From Geodermatophilaceae bacterium NBWT11 (GTDB taxonomy: Bacteria; Actinomycetota; Actinomycetes; Mycobacteriales; Geodermatophilaceae): 64,000 nucleotides of DNA. This document shows, piece by piece, positions 1 through 7,247 of the stretch; within the stretch, counting starts at the first letter, position 1; the number at the start of each line of letters is the position of its first letter. The stretch is from contig CP043652.1 in the NCBI GenBank assembly GCA_014218215.1, positions 4,464,001 to 4,528,000 of the forward strand, read 5' to 3'. Position numbers and translations under genes: made by a program. The notes under the pieces are model-generated. The model made no database searches and had not been told where the DNA came from. It saw only the letters and a program-made list of their open reading frames with translations.

Positions 1-21
1 GCTGTCGTCCACGACCGGGCA

Positions 22-50
22 CACCGCGGTCGCCGTCGGCGACCGCGGTG
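22..50 (-). terminator. Hairpin terminator after the MFS exporter
   Basis: Perfect 13-bp inverted repeat (22-34 with 38-50) and a 3-base loop, 17 bases beyond the stop codon of the minus-strand MFS gene. There is no strong U tract, as is usual in high-GC actinobacteria. It may also serve a plus-strand gene ending left of the window. Confidence 0.55.
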
Positions 51-67
51 CGAGGTCCACGGTGGGC

Positions 68-1546
68 TCAGCCCTGGAGGGCGACCGGCTCGGCGGCCGG
101 CACGTCCCGTGCAGGGTGCTTGATCGAGGGCAGCGCCAGCGCAGCCACGATGGCCAGGGCGGCCACCCCGGCACACACCCAGAACCCGGTCGTGAACACC
201 TGGTCGCCGGGCAGACCCTGCGCAGTGGTGGACGAGGCGAGGATCCCGGCGATCGCCGCGGTGCCCAGGCTCCCGCCGATCGTGCGCGAGATGGTGTTGA
301 CGCCGGTGGCCTCGCCCGTCTGCGCGGCGGGCACGCTGGCGATCAGCGCAGTCGCCATGCCGGCGAACGCCAGTCCGATGCCGGCTCCGACCAGGGCCCC
401 GGATGCGATCACCTGCCAGACCTCGGCGTGGGAGACCGCCGGCAGCACGAACCCTGCAGTGACGAACGTGGCGCCCAGGGTGATAGGGAGCTTGGGCCCG
501 AAACGGCGGTCCAGGAGTCCGGACAGCGGCCCGAAGACGATCATCATGCCCACGGTGGGCAGCAGGAAGAGCCCGGCCGCGGAGGCGGACTCACCGAATC
601 CGTAGCCGGTGGCCTCGGGCAGCTGGAGCAGCGTCGGCACCATCAGGAACGTGCCGAACATGGCGAAGCCCAGGATCAGGGCCACCATGTCGGCTGCCCA
701 CACGCCGCGGATCCGCATCAGCTTCAGGTCGATCAGCGGCTCAGCCGACCGGCTCTCCACCCGGAGGAACGCAACGGCGGCCACGACGCCCAGGACGAGC
801 AGCCCGATGGTCTTGCCGTCGCTCCAGCCCCACTCCTGCCCCTTGCTCACCGCAAGCAGGATCGACACCAGCGCGACCGCCAGGATGCCGGCGCCCAGGA
901 AGTCCAACCGACCGGGCGTCCGGACCGGGGACTCCTTCATGCCGAAGACCGCACCGAGCAGCGCGACGACCACGAGCACCAGGGGCAGCCAGAACAGCCA
1001 GTGCCAGGACAGGTGCTCGACGATCGGGCCCGCTCCTACGATCCCGACGCCGGCGCCCACGCCGAAGATCGCGGAGAGGAGCCCGACGACGACGCTGACC
1101 CGCTCACGGGGCAATTCGTCGCGGACGATGGCGATCGACAGCGGGAGGATCGCACCGCCGGCGCCCTGGATCACCCGGGCGATGATCAGGACGGTGAGGT
1201 TCGGTGCCAAGGCAGCGAGCAGCGTGCCGCCGGCCAGCAGCGAGAGCACCCCGATGAGGACCTTCCGCTTGCCGGCGATGTCACCGAGCCGGCTCAGCAC
1301 CGGGGTCAGCACCGAGGCGGCGAGCAGGTAGGCCGTGACCACCCAGCTGACGTCGCTGGTGGACGCGTCGAGCTCGCGAGCCAGCGTCGACAGCGCGGGG
1401 GCCACCAGAGACTGCAGGACGGCGAACGCAAGCCCGCCGAGGGACAGGTAGAGGACGATGAGCCCACCGGAGGACGAGCGCGCCTCATCGGGGGCGGAGG
1501 TCGTGTCCCGGCTCTCGCCGGGGGTCGTGACCGTGCTGTGGGACAT
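68..1546 (-). CDS. MFS drug exporter, DHA2 (EmrB/QacA) type
   Basis: A 492-residue polytopic membrane protein, probably a proton-driven exporter of small hydrophobic compounds. Hydrophobic segments run from about residue 30 to residue 475, enough for the 14-helix DHA2 topology. The cytoplasmic loop motif LSRLGDIAGKRKVL after helix 2 is the MFS motif A, and QGAGGAILPLSIAIVRDELP follows in the next helices as in EmrB-like carriers. The length is normal for the family. The start at 1546 faces a TetR gene with a 107-bp divergent region that holds a large inverted repeat, so repression by that TetR is likely. The substrate cannot be read from sequence. Confidence 0.9.
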   Translation of the reverse strand: MSHSTVTTPGESRDTTSAPDEARSSSGGLIVLYLSLGGLAFAVLQSLVAPALSTLARELDASTSDVSWVVTAYLLAASVLTPVLSRLGDIAGKRKVLIGVLSLLAGGTLLAALAPNLTVLIIARVIQGAGGAILPLSIAIVRDELPRERVSVVVGLLSAIFGVGAGVGIVGAGPIVEHLSWHWLFWLPLVLVVVALLGAVFGMKESPVRTPGRLDFLGAGILAVALVSILLAVSKGQEWGWSDGKTIGLLVLGVVAAVAFLRVESRSAEPLIDLKLMRIRGVWAADMVALILGFAMFGTFLMVPTLLQLPEATGYGFGESASAAGLFLLPTVGMMIVFGPLSGLLDRRFGPKLPITLGATFVTAGFVLPAVSHAEVWQVIASGALVGAGIGLAFAGMATALIASVPAAQTGEATGVNTISRTIGGSLGTAAIAGILASSTTAQGLPGDQVFTTGFWVCAGVAALAIVAALALPSIKHPARDVPAAEPVALQG

Positions 1547-1560
1547 GGACCCTCGTTAAA

Positions 1561-1622
1561 GTAAACAGACGTTGACTTGGCCTAGTATGAGCCCGTCGGT
1601 GCACAAGTCAACGATCGTTTAC
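1561..1622. promoter_or_regulatory. Divergent operator and promoter between MFS and TetR
   Basis: Two 19-bp half elements face each other: 1561-1579 and the reverse complement of 1604-1622, agreeing at 17 of 19 positions (GTAAAC, three variable bases, CGTTGACTTG). On the minus strand TTGACT (1605-1610) and ATACTA (1583-1588) are 16 bp apart and make a good promoter for the MFS gene, so the repeats would cover its -35 element. It is inferred to be the binding site of the adjacent TetR. Confidence 0.65.
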
Positions 1623-1653
1623 GTCACACTCGAGGTCGGACAGGAGCAGGACG

Positions 1654-2271
1654 ATGACCGCACCAGAGACGACCGGGGGGTCGGACCCGGCCACCGCCCG
1701 CCGCCGGGATGCCGCGGGCACCCGGCGTCTGCTCCTCGACGTTGCTCGGCGTCGTTTCGCGACGAACGGCTACACCGCCACCACCGTCCGGGACGTCACC
1801 GACGAGGCGGGCGTGAACGTCGCGCTGGTGAGCCGTTACTTCACCTCCAAGGAGGGGCTCTTCGAGGCCTGCCTGACCAGCACCGTCGCCGAGTTCGGCC
1901 CTCAGGCGAGCGACGCCGGTGCCGCTGACGAGGACCTCGCCGGGGTCCTCGCCGCCCAGCTGGCCGGCCCCGGGGGCCAGGAGCAGTCCTACAAGTTGCT
2001 GCTGTTGCTCCGGACGTCGGGGGACGAGCGGGCCGAGCAGATCCGCCTCGACATCCTCGACAGGTTCACCGATGCTCTGGCGGCAGCCGCGGGACACGAC
2101 CCGGGCGACCTCCGGCCGGACACCCGGCTGCGCGCCGAGATGCTGCTGTGCACCCTCCTCGGGGTGGCCCTGTTGCGCGCCACGACCACCTTGGCACCCC
2201 TCGCCGGCGCCGGCGAGGCCGCGTTGCGGGACCCCCTCGACGACGTCGTTCGAGCCCTGCTGCGGACCTGA
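1654..2271 (+). CDS. TetR-family regulator of the divergent MFS exporter
   Basis: A 205-residue TetR protein. The N-terminal helix-turn-helix spans about residues 15-65, with the typical ending NVALVSRYFTSKEGLFEAC. The C-terminal ligand domain is variable. The ATG at 1654 has an AGGAGCAGGA ribosome site just upstream. It is divergent from the DHA2 exporter with an inverted repeat between them, the classical arrangement of an exporter repressor responding to the exported compound. It ends 6 bp before the convergent LuxR gene; a 16-bp palindrome (2267-2282) spans both stop codons. Confidence 0.88.
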   Translation: MTAPETTGGSDPATARRRDAAGTRRLLLDVARRRFATNGYTATTVRDVTDEAGVNVALVSRYFTSKEGLFEACLTSTVAEFGPQASDAGAADEDLAGVLAAQLAGPGGQEQSYKLLLLLRTSGDERAEQIRLDILDRFTDALAAAAGHDPGDLRPDTRLRAEMLLCTLLGVALLRATTTLAPLAGAGEAALRDPLDDVVRALLRT

Positions 2272-2277
2272 TCCGGA

Positions 2278-2655
2278 TCAGGGCAGGGCGTTCGCTTCGC
2301 GCGCCAACTGCACGGCCGATCCGCGTGAGGACGCCCCCAGCTTGACCATGGCGCTGGACAGGTAGCTCTTCACCGTCGCGGGGCCGATGCCCAGCCGGTG
2401 CGCGATGGCCTTGTTGGGTTCGCCGACCGCCACGCCGGCGAGGACGTCGACCTCCCGGGCCGTCAACGGCGCCGCCGGGGTCTGGCCGACCCTGTCGTCG
2501 AGCATCAGAGGCCGGGTCGCCTCCAGCAGGGCTCCGGCGAGTCGCGCGAGGTCGTCGTACACCTCGTCGGCCTCGGGACCGGAGCGGGCCGCACGCAGGA
2601 CGGCGAAGGTCCGGCGGACCTCCTCCAGCCGTGCCGGCGCAAGAGCCGCTCTCAC
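2278..2655 (-). CDS. Single-domain LuxR-type HTH regulator (second of a pair)
   Basis: A 125-residue protein whose C-terminal half (about residues 60-125) is a GerE/LuxR helix-turn-helix: PLTAREVDVLAGVAVGEPNK, then AIAHRLGIGPATVKSYLSSA. The N-terminal half is a short helical segment with no receiver or ATPase domain. The frame stays open far upstream, but the GTG at 2655 overlaps the stop of the preceding LuxR gene by four bases (GTGA), which decides the start. Translation is therefore likely coupled to its partner. The signal it responds to is unknown. Confidence 0.75.
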   Translation of the reverse strand: MRAALAPARLEEVRRTFAVLRAARSGPEADEVYDDLARLAGALLEATRPLMLDDRVGQTPAAPLTAREVDVLAGVAVGEPNKAIAHRLGIGPATVKSYLSSAMVKLGASSRGSAVQLAREANALP

Positions 2656-3050
2656 ACCACCAGCCCAGCACTGCGGGCGGCATTCACCACGGCCTGACGG
2701 GTGTGCACCCCGAAGGCGCGCATGGCCACACGCAACTGGCCCTTCACCGCGTCCACGGTGATGCCGAGCTCTCCGGCGATCTCGGCGTTCGTCGAACCGG
2801 CCGACACCCCCGCGACCACGGTTCGCGCCCGCGGGCTCAGCTCCACGACCGCGGGACCGTCGCCGGCCTCGTGGAACCTCCGTCGGCACCGGGTGAGCTC
2901 GGACCGCAGCACCGGGTCCAGGATCCGGCCCAGGACCTCGTCGAGCTCTTCGAAGAGCCGCGCCAGGTCATCGGCGGGCCCACCAGCGGGGGTCTCGGCG
3001 AGGCGACTGTCCATCGGCACGGCATCTCCTTCGATCGTGACGCCCCTCAC
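2652..3050 (-). CDS. Single-domain LuxR-type HTH regulator (first of a pair)
   Basis: A 132-residue protein. Residues 1-65 form a charged helical region (LARLFEELDEVLGRILDPVL) and residues 66-132 a LuxR/GerE HTH (ELSPRARTVVAGVSAGSTNA, then EIAGELGITVDAVKGQLRVA). Domain plan and size match the downstream gene with which it overlaps by 4 bp, so the two look like an old tandem duplication that could heterodimerise. An internal ATG 36 bp downstream (MDSRL) is an alternative start. No sensor kinase is nearby. Confidence 0.75.
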   Translation of the reverse strand: MRGVTIEGDAVPMDSRLAETPAGGPADDLARLFEELDEVLGRILDPVLRSELTRCRRRFHEAGDGPAVVELSPRARTVVAGVSAGSTNAEIAGELGITVDAVKGQLRVAMRAFGVHTRQAVVNAARSAGLVV

Positions 3051-3096
3051 GATACGAGTTCACTGACACTGCGTCAACGAGTGGACGCCGTGTCGG

Positions 3097-3723
3097 TCAG
3101 CCGGTCTCGCGTGGCTCGGAGAGACCGTGCTGCCACGACCGGACGAGTTCGTCCAACACGGCGGACCGCGGCAACGGCCAGCGGCCCCCGAGCCAGAGCA
3201 GTCCGACGTCCGCCAGACCCAGGACCAGCACCTCCAGACGCATCCGCACGACCGCTCGCCGGTCGGGTGGCCACCGGTCCAAGAAGTGCGGTGCGGCCTG
3301 GGCGCAACGGTCCAGCACACCGGTGGCCGACAGCCGGGCGAGCGCCGCGTCGAGCACCGCCGCCTCTCGGGCCACCTCGAGGACCGCGCGGTGCCGCTCG
3401 AAGTACCCCAGTGCACCGTCCAGCCACGAACGCAGTGCATGCACATCGGCGGGGTCCAGTGCCTCCAAGAGCGCGTAGACGCGCAGCGACTCGGGGTCCA
3501 GCACGTCCGCGCAGTAGTCCGAGACCACCTCGGCCTTGCTCGTGAAGTGGAAGTAGAAGGTGGCCCGGCTGCTGCCGGCCGCGGCGGCGATCTCGTCCAC
3601 CGTCGCAGCGGCGAACCCCCGGTCCAGGAACACCTCCATGGCGGATGCGCGGAGCAGCTCCCGGGTGGCCGCCTTCTGGCGGTCGCGCAACGAACCGGAC
3701 GAGGGGGGATCGGCAGCCGTCAT
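3097..3723 (-). CDS. TetR-family regulator next to the esterase/BVMO operon
   Basis: A 208-residue TetR protein with the HTH at residues 15-65, ending in AAGSSRATFYFHFTSKAEVV, followed by an all-helical ligand domain. It starts at 3723 and is divergent from the esterase-BVMO pair starting at 3836. The 112-bp gap shows no clear palindrome, so control of that operon is inferred from position only. It is probably a separate unit from the LuxR pair downstream. Confidence 0.88.
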   Translation of the reverse strand: MTAADPPSSGSLRDRQKAATRELLRASAMEVFLDRGFAAATVDEIAAAAGSSRATFYFHFTSKAEVVSDYCADVLDPESLRVYALLEALDPADVHALRSWLDGALGYFERHRAVLEVAREAAVLDAALARLSATGVLDRCAQAAPHFLDRWPPDRRAVVRMRLEVLVLGLADVGLLWLGGRWPLPRSAVLDELVRSWQHGLSEPRETG

Positions 3724-3835
3724 GGGCGCAGGTTACGAGTTCCCGGTGTCCCGCGGTGTCGGCACTTCTGGCGGTACCGGGGCGGCGTCCCGGCTGCCTC
3801 ACTGTGGAGACCGATACCCGTTGGAGGAGCCGACC

Positions 3836-4798
3836 GTGCCGCTGGACGACCCGACCACTGCCCTGCTGGCGCAGTTGGCCCAGCTGGGGGCTCCGCCCCT
3901 GGCCAGCCAGACACCCGAACAGATGCGGGCTGCAGCCCAGGGCGCTGGCCTCTCCCCCACCGCCCCGCCGATGCACCGGGTGCACGACCTGCAGGTGCCG
4001 ACGGACGACGGTGCGACCGTCCCGGTTCGGCTGCTGGTCCCCGTCGAGCACCCCGACGGACTGCTCGTCTACCTGCACGGTGGCGGCTGGGTCTTCGGCG
4101 GCATCGAGGGGTTCGAGCAGGTCGGCCGAGAGCTCGCCGCCCGGACCGGTCTCGCAGTGGCCGTCGTGGCGTACCGGCTCGCGCCGGAGTTCCCGCACCC
4201 GACCCCCCTGGCCGATGCCTGGTCGGCCGTCTCCTGGCTCTCCGAGCAGGCAGCGGGCCTGCTGGGGGTCGACGGCCCCCTGGTCGTGGCTGGAGATTCG
4301 GCCGGCGCCACCCTGGCCACGGTGGTCGCCCGTCGAGCCGCAGCCACCGACGGTCCCAGGATCGCCGCCCAGGTGCTGGTCTACCCCGCGGTGGACCACG
4401 CGATGGACACCAACAGCTATCTCGACCCGCAGAACCAGCTCCTGGTCGACGCCGCGGCCATGGCCGTGCTCTGGGACCACTACGTGCCCGACCACGTCGA
4501 GCGCAGTCACCCCGATGTCTCGCCGCTGCGTGCGGACGACCTGGGCGGGCTGCCGCCCACCATCCTGGCCACCGCCGAGTTCGACGTCCTGCGCGATGAG
4601 GGCGAGGCCTACGCCGACCGACTGGCCGAGGCAGGTGTCACCGTCCTCCGTCGCCGCTTCGAGGGCCAGATGCACGGCTTCTTCACCCTGGTGGACCTCC
4701 TACCGGCCAGCCCACAGGCCCTGGACTGGATCGCCACCGGCCTGCGCGACCTGCTCGACCTCCCACCCGTCGCACCGATCGGAGACCCCCGTGACTGA
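3836..4798 (+). CDS. Alpha/beta hydrolase, HSL-type esterase
   Basis: A 320-residue cytoplasmic esterase of the hormone-sensitive-lipase group. The oxyanion motif HGGGW is at residues 81-85 and the nucleophile elbow GDSAG at 153-157 (Ser155). The acid (TAEFDVLRDEGEAYADRL) and base (MHGF) follow near the C-terminus. The GTG at 3836 is chosen because GGAGGAG lies 6 bp upstream; longer frames have no such site. The stop overlaps the BVMO start by 8 bp. Such esterases often hydrolyse the ester or lactone made by a partner BVMO, which is the likely role here. Confidence 0.88.
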   Translation: MPLDDPTTALLAQLAQLGAPPLASQTPEQMRAAAQGAGLSPTAPPMHRVHDLQVPTDDGATVPVRLLVPVEHPDGLLVYLHGGGWVFGGIEGFEQVGRELAARTGLAVAVVAYRLAPEFPHPTPLADAWSAVSWLSEQAAGLLGVDGPLVVAGDSAGATLATVVARRAAATDGPRIAAQVLVYPAVDHAMDTNSYLDPQNQLLVDAAAMAVLWDHYVPDHVERSHPDVSPLRADDLGGLPPTILATAEFDVLRDEGEAYADRLAEAGVTVLRRRFEGQMHGFFTLVDLLPASPQALDWIATGLRDLLDLPPVAPIGDPRD

Positions 4799-6425
4799 GA
4801 CCCCCACCCCTGACGTCGACGCGGTCGTCGTCGGAGCCGGCTTCGCCGGGCTCTACCAGCTGCACCTGCTCCGTCAGCAGGGGTTCACCACCCGCGTGTT
4901 CGAGACCGGCGCCGGCGTGGGCGGCACCTGGTACTGGAACCGCTACCCCGGCGCCCGCTGCGACGTCGAGAGCATCTACTACTCCTACTCCTTCTCCCCG
5001 GAGTTGGACCAGGAGTGGACCTGGAGCGAGCGGTACGCCGCACAACCGGAGATCCTCCGCTACCTGCAGCACGTCGCCGAGCGCTTCGACCTGGAGAAGG
5101 ACATCACGTTCTCCACCCGGGTCACCGCGGCCGTCTGGGACGACGCCGCCCGCTTCTGGCAGGTGACCACCGACGGCGGAGAGACCGTCACCGCTCGCTT
5201 CGTGGTCATGGCCAGCGGCGTGCTGTCCAAGGCCAAGGCGCCCGAGGTGCCCGGGCTGGACTCCTTCTCCGGTCGGGTCCTGCACACCAGCGCCTGGCCG
5301 CACGAGGGGGTGGACCTCTCCGGGTTGCGGGTCGCGGTGATCGGGACGGGCTCCTCGGGCATCCAGGCGATCCCGCGGATTGCGGAGGAGGCCGGCAGCC
5401 TGACCGTCTTCCAGCGCACCCCGAGCTACGCCATGCCCGCCTGGAACCGTCCGATGGAGCCCGACGAGGTCGCCCAGATCAAGTCCGGCCTCGTCGAGCA
5501 GCGGGCGGCCCAGCGCTACACCGTCGCCGGGATGATCAACACCTCGCCGGAGCACGCGGCGCTCGACCTCGACCCGGAAGAGGTGGAGGCCACCTTCCAG
5601 CGGGCCTGGGACGCCGGCGGGCTGGGCTCGATGCTCTCCACCTTCACCGACGTGGCCGTGAACCCGGCTGCCAACGAGCTGGTCTCGGACTTCGTGCGCC
5701 GCAAGATCGCCGAGATCGTCGACGACCCGGAGACGGCTGAGGCCCTCACGCCCCGGGCACACGGACTGGGCACCAAGCGCCCGTGCCTGGACACCGGCTT
5801 CTACGCCGCGTTCAACCGTCCTAACGTCGACCTGGTCGATCTGGCCCGGCACCCGCTGGAGAGCATCACCCCGGCCGGCATCCGCACCGCTGACGGCGAA
5901 CGCGAGTTCGACGTCATCGTGTTGGCGACCGGGTTCGACGCGGTGACCGGCTCCCTGCTGGCCGTGGACTTCCAGGGCCGGGACGGGCTGCGTCTGTCGG
6001 AGGCCTGGTCCGAGGCGCCGTACAGCCTACTGGGGCTCGCGGTAGCCGGCTTCCCCAACCTGTTCACGATCACCGGCCCGCTGAGCCCGGGGATCTTGAC
6101 CAACATCGTGACGACGATCGAGCACGACGTGGAGTGGGTGACCGAGACCATGCTACACCTCCGCGAGCACGGCATCGAGACGATCGAGGCCACCGAGCAG
6201 GCGCAGCGGGAGTGGGCCGAGCACGTCACGATGCTCAGCGGATACACCCTCTACCCGACGGCCAACTCCTGGTACCTCGGTGCCAACGTGCCGGGCAAGC
6301 CCCGGGTCTTCCTGGCCTACGTGGCAGGCCTGGCGTCCTACCGTCGGCACGTCGAGGAGGTCGTGGCCGACGGGTACCGCGGCTTCACCCTGGGCGAGCG
6401 GGCTCTGTCCTCCGCCACCGCCTGA
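4791..6425 (+). CDS. Baeyer-Villiger monooxygenase (class B flavoprotein)
   Basis: A 544-residue FAD/NADPH monooxygenase that inserts oxygen next to a ketone to give an ester or lactone. Visible motifs are the FAD Rossmann GAGFAG (residues 15-20), the GGTWYWNRYPGARCD stretch, the BVMO fingerprint FSGRVLHTSAWP (159-170), and the NADPH Rossmann GTGSSG (185-190). The length is typical. The GTG at 4791 follows a GGAG site and overlaps the esterase stop, so the two are co-translated. A strong hairpin follows the stop. A second BVMO-esterase pair lies at 33.9-36.6 kb. The ketone substrate is unknown. Confidence 0.93.
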   Translation: MTETPTPDVDAVVVGAGFAGLYQLHLLRQQGFTTRVFETGAGVGGTWYWNRYPGARCDVESIYYSYSFSPELDQEWTWSERYAAQPEILRYLQHVAERFDLEKDITFSTRVTAAVWDDAARFWQVTTDGGETVTARFVVMASGVLSKAKAPEVPGLDSFSGRVLHTSAWPHEGVDLSGLRVAVIGTGSSGIQAIPRIAEEAGSLTVFQRTPSYAMPAWNRPMEPDEVAQIKSGLVEQRAAQRYTVAGMINTSPEHAALDLDPEEVEATFQRAWDAGGLGSMLSTFTDVAVNPAANELVSDFVRRKIAEIVDDPETAEALTPRAHGLGTKRPCLDTGFYAAFNRPNVDLVDLARHPLESITPAGIRTADGEREFDVIVLATGFDAVTGSLLAVDFQGRDGLRLSEAWSEAPYSLLGLAVAGFPNLFTITGPLSPGILTNIVTTIEHDVEWVTETMLHLREHGIETIEATEQAQREWAEHVTMLSGYTLYPTANSWYLGANVPGKPRVFLAYVAGLASYRRHVEEVVADGYRGFTLGERALSSATA

Positions 6426-6428
6426 TCC

Positions 6429-6466
6429 GGTCACCCCCCCGTCCCCCAGAGGGCCGGGGGGTGACC
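6429..6466 (+). terminator. Terminator of the esterase/BVMO operon
   Basis: Perfect 11-bp stem (GGTCACCCCCC at 6429-6439 with its complement at 6456-6466) three bases after the BVMO stop, followed by a short T-rich stretch at 6469-6475. Confidence 0.75.
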
Positions 6467-6509
6467 CATGTTATTTCCCGGATGGTCAAAACCCTTGGAC
6501 ACTGAGAGG

Positions 6510-7070
6510 GTGCCCCTCTCCCCCGGCCACGTCCTGGACCGAGCCACCGTGATCGACACCGCCGCCGCCCTCATCGCCCGACACGGTCTCGACCAGACGA
6601 CCCTGACATCGATAGCAGACGCGAGCGGGGTCTCGACAGCGGCCGTCCAGCGCTGCTTCGGGAGCAAGCAGGGCCTGTACGCAGCGGCCATCGCGGCCTG
6701 CCGGGCCGCTGCCGACGACGTCCACCTCGCGGCCATGCGACACCCGGCCGGTCAGACCCGGGACGTCGAGGCACTGGCCTCGATCCTGGACTTCGCCGCC
6801 TCGCACCCGGGGTCGGCCGCACTGATGCTCACCTCGGCCAGCGCGCTGGCCACGGGCGAGCGACCGCCGGTCCGCGGGACGGAGCGGGCCCTGTTGCAGA
6901 CCTTCGGCATCGACGTGGAGTCCCCGGACCCCGAGCGGCTGACCCGGGTGGTGGCGGCCCTGACCTCGCTGAGCGTGCTCGTGCTGGTCACCCCCCACCT
7001 CGAAGTCGGCACTCCGTGGCGCGAGCTCATCCTGGCCACCTGCACGGACTGCCTGGGCCATCGCAGCTGA
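6510..7070 (+). CDS. TetR-family regulator upstream of the MMPL exporter
   Basis: A 186-residue TetR protein with the HTH around residues 10-55 (SIADASGVSTAAVQRCFGSK, followed by QGLY). An in-frame ATG at 6468 touches the terminator hairpin of the preceding operon, so the GTG at 6510 is preferred, although its ribosome site is weak and translation may be leaderless. The MMPL gene follows on the same strand after 177 bp, so it may be the target, but no operator was recognised. Confidence 0.82.
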   Translation: MPLSPGHVLDRATVIDTAAALIARHGLDQTTLTSIADASGVSTAAVQRCFGSKQGLYAAAIAACRAAADDVHLAAMRHPAGQTRDVEALASILDFAASHPGSAALMLTSASALATGERPPVRGTERALLQTFGIDVESPDPERLTRVVAALTSLSVLVLVTPHLEVGTPWRELILATCTDCLGHRS

Positions 7071-7247
7071 CCCGCACAGCGGCACCGGCCGACCACCGCG
7101 CCCCGTGACGCAGATCAACCTGGTCAGGGAGTCTGTTTTTCCCCAACGGGGATAATCTGTCTCCGGGTTCGACCGAACCCCCGCGCCAGCCCGACGACGA
7201 CGTCCACGGCCGGATGTGCACCGCTCTCAGGTGGAGGCCTGATCTTC

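Noticed and set aside
62-1564. Long plus-strand frame of 500 codons opposite the MFS exporter
   Set aside because: It is an antisense shadow: composition is repetitive Gly/Arg/Asp/His, there is no family motif, while the minus strand encodes a clear DHA2 carrier.
2267-2282. Perfect 16-bp palindrome across two convergent stop codons
   Set aside because: Facing TGA/TCA stops produce much of the symmetry by themselves; there is no loop, so it is a poor terminator.
3645-6425. Apparent 926-residue fusion ahead of the BVMO
   Set aside because: The first 380 residues are an out-of-frame reading of the esterase gene. The BVMO has its own GTG and ribosome site at 4791.
7128-7160. CCCC-AAC-GGGG followed by GATAAT before the MMPL gene as promoter
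   Set aside because: A -10-like hexamer is present but no -35 at suitable distance; not strong enough to list.
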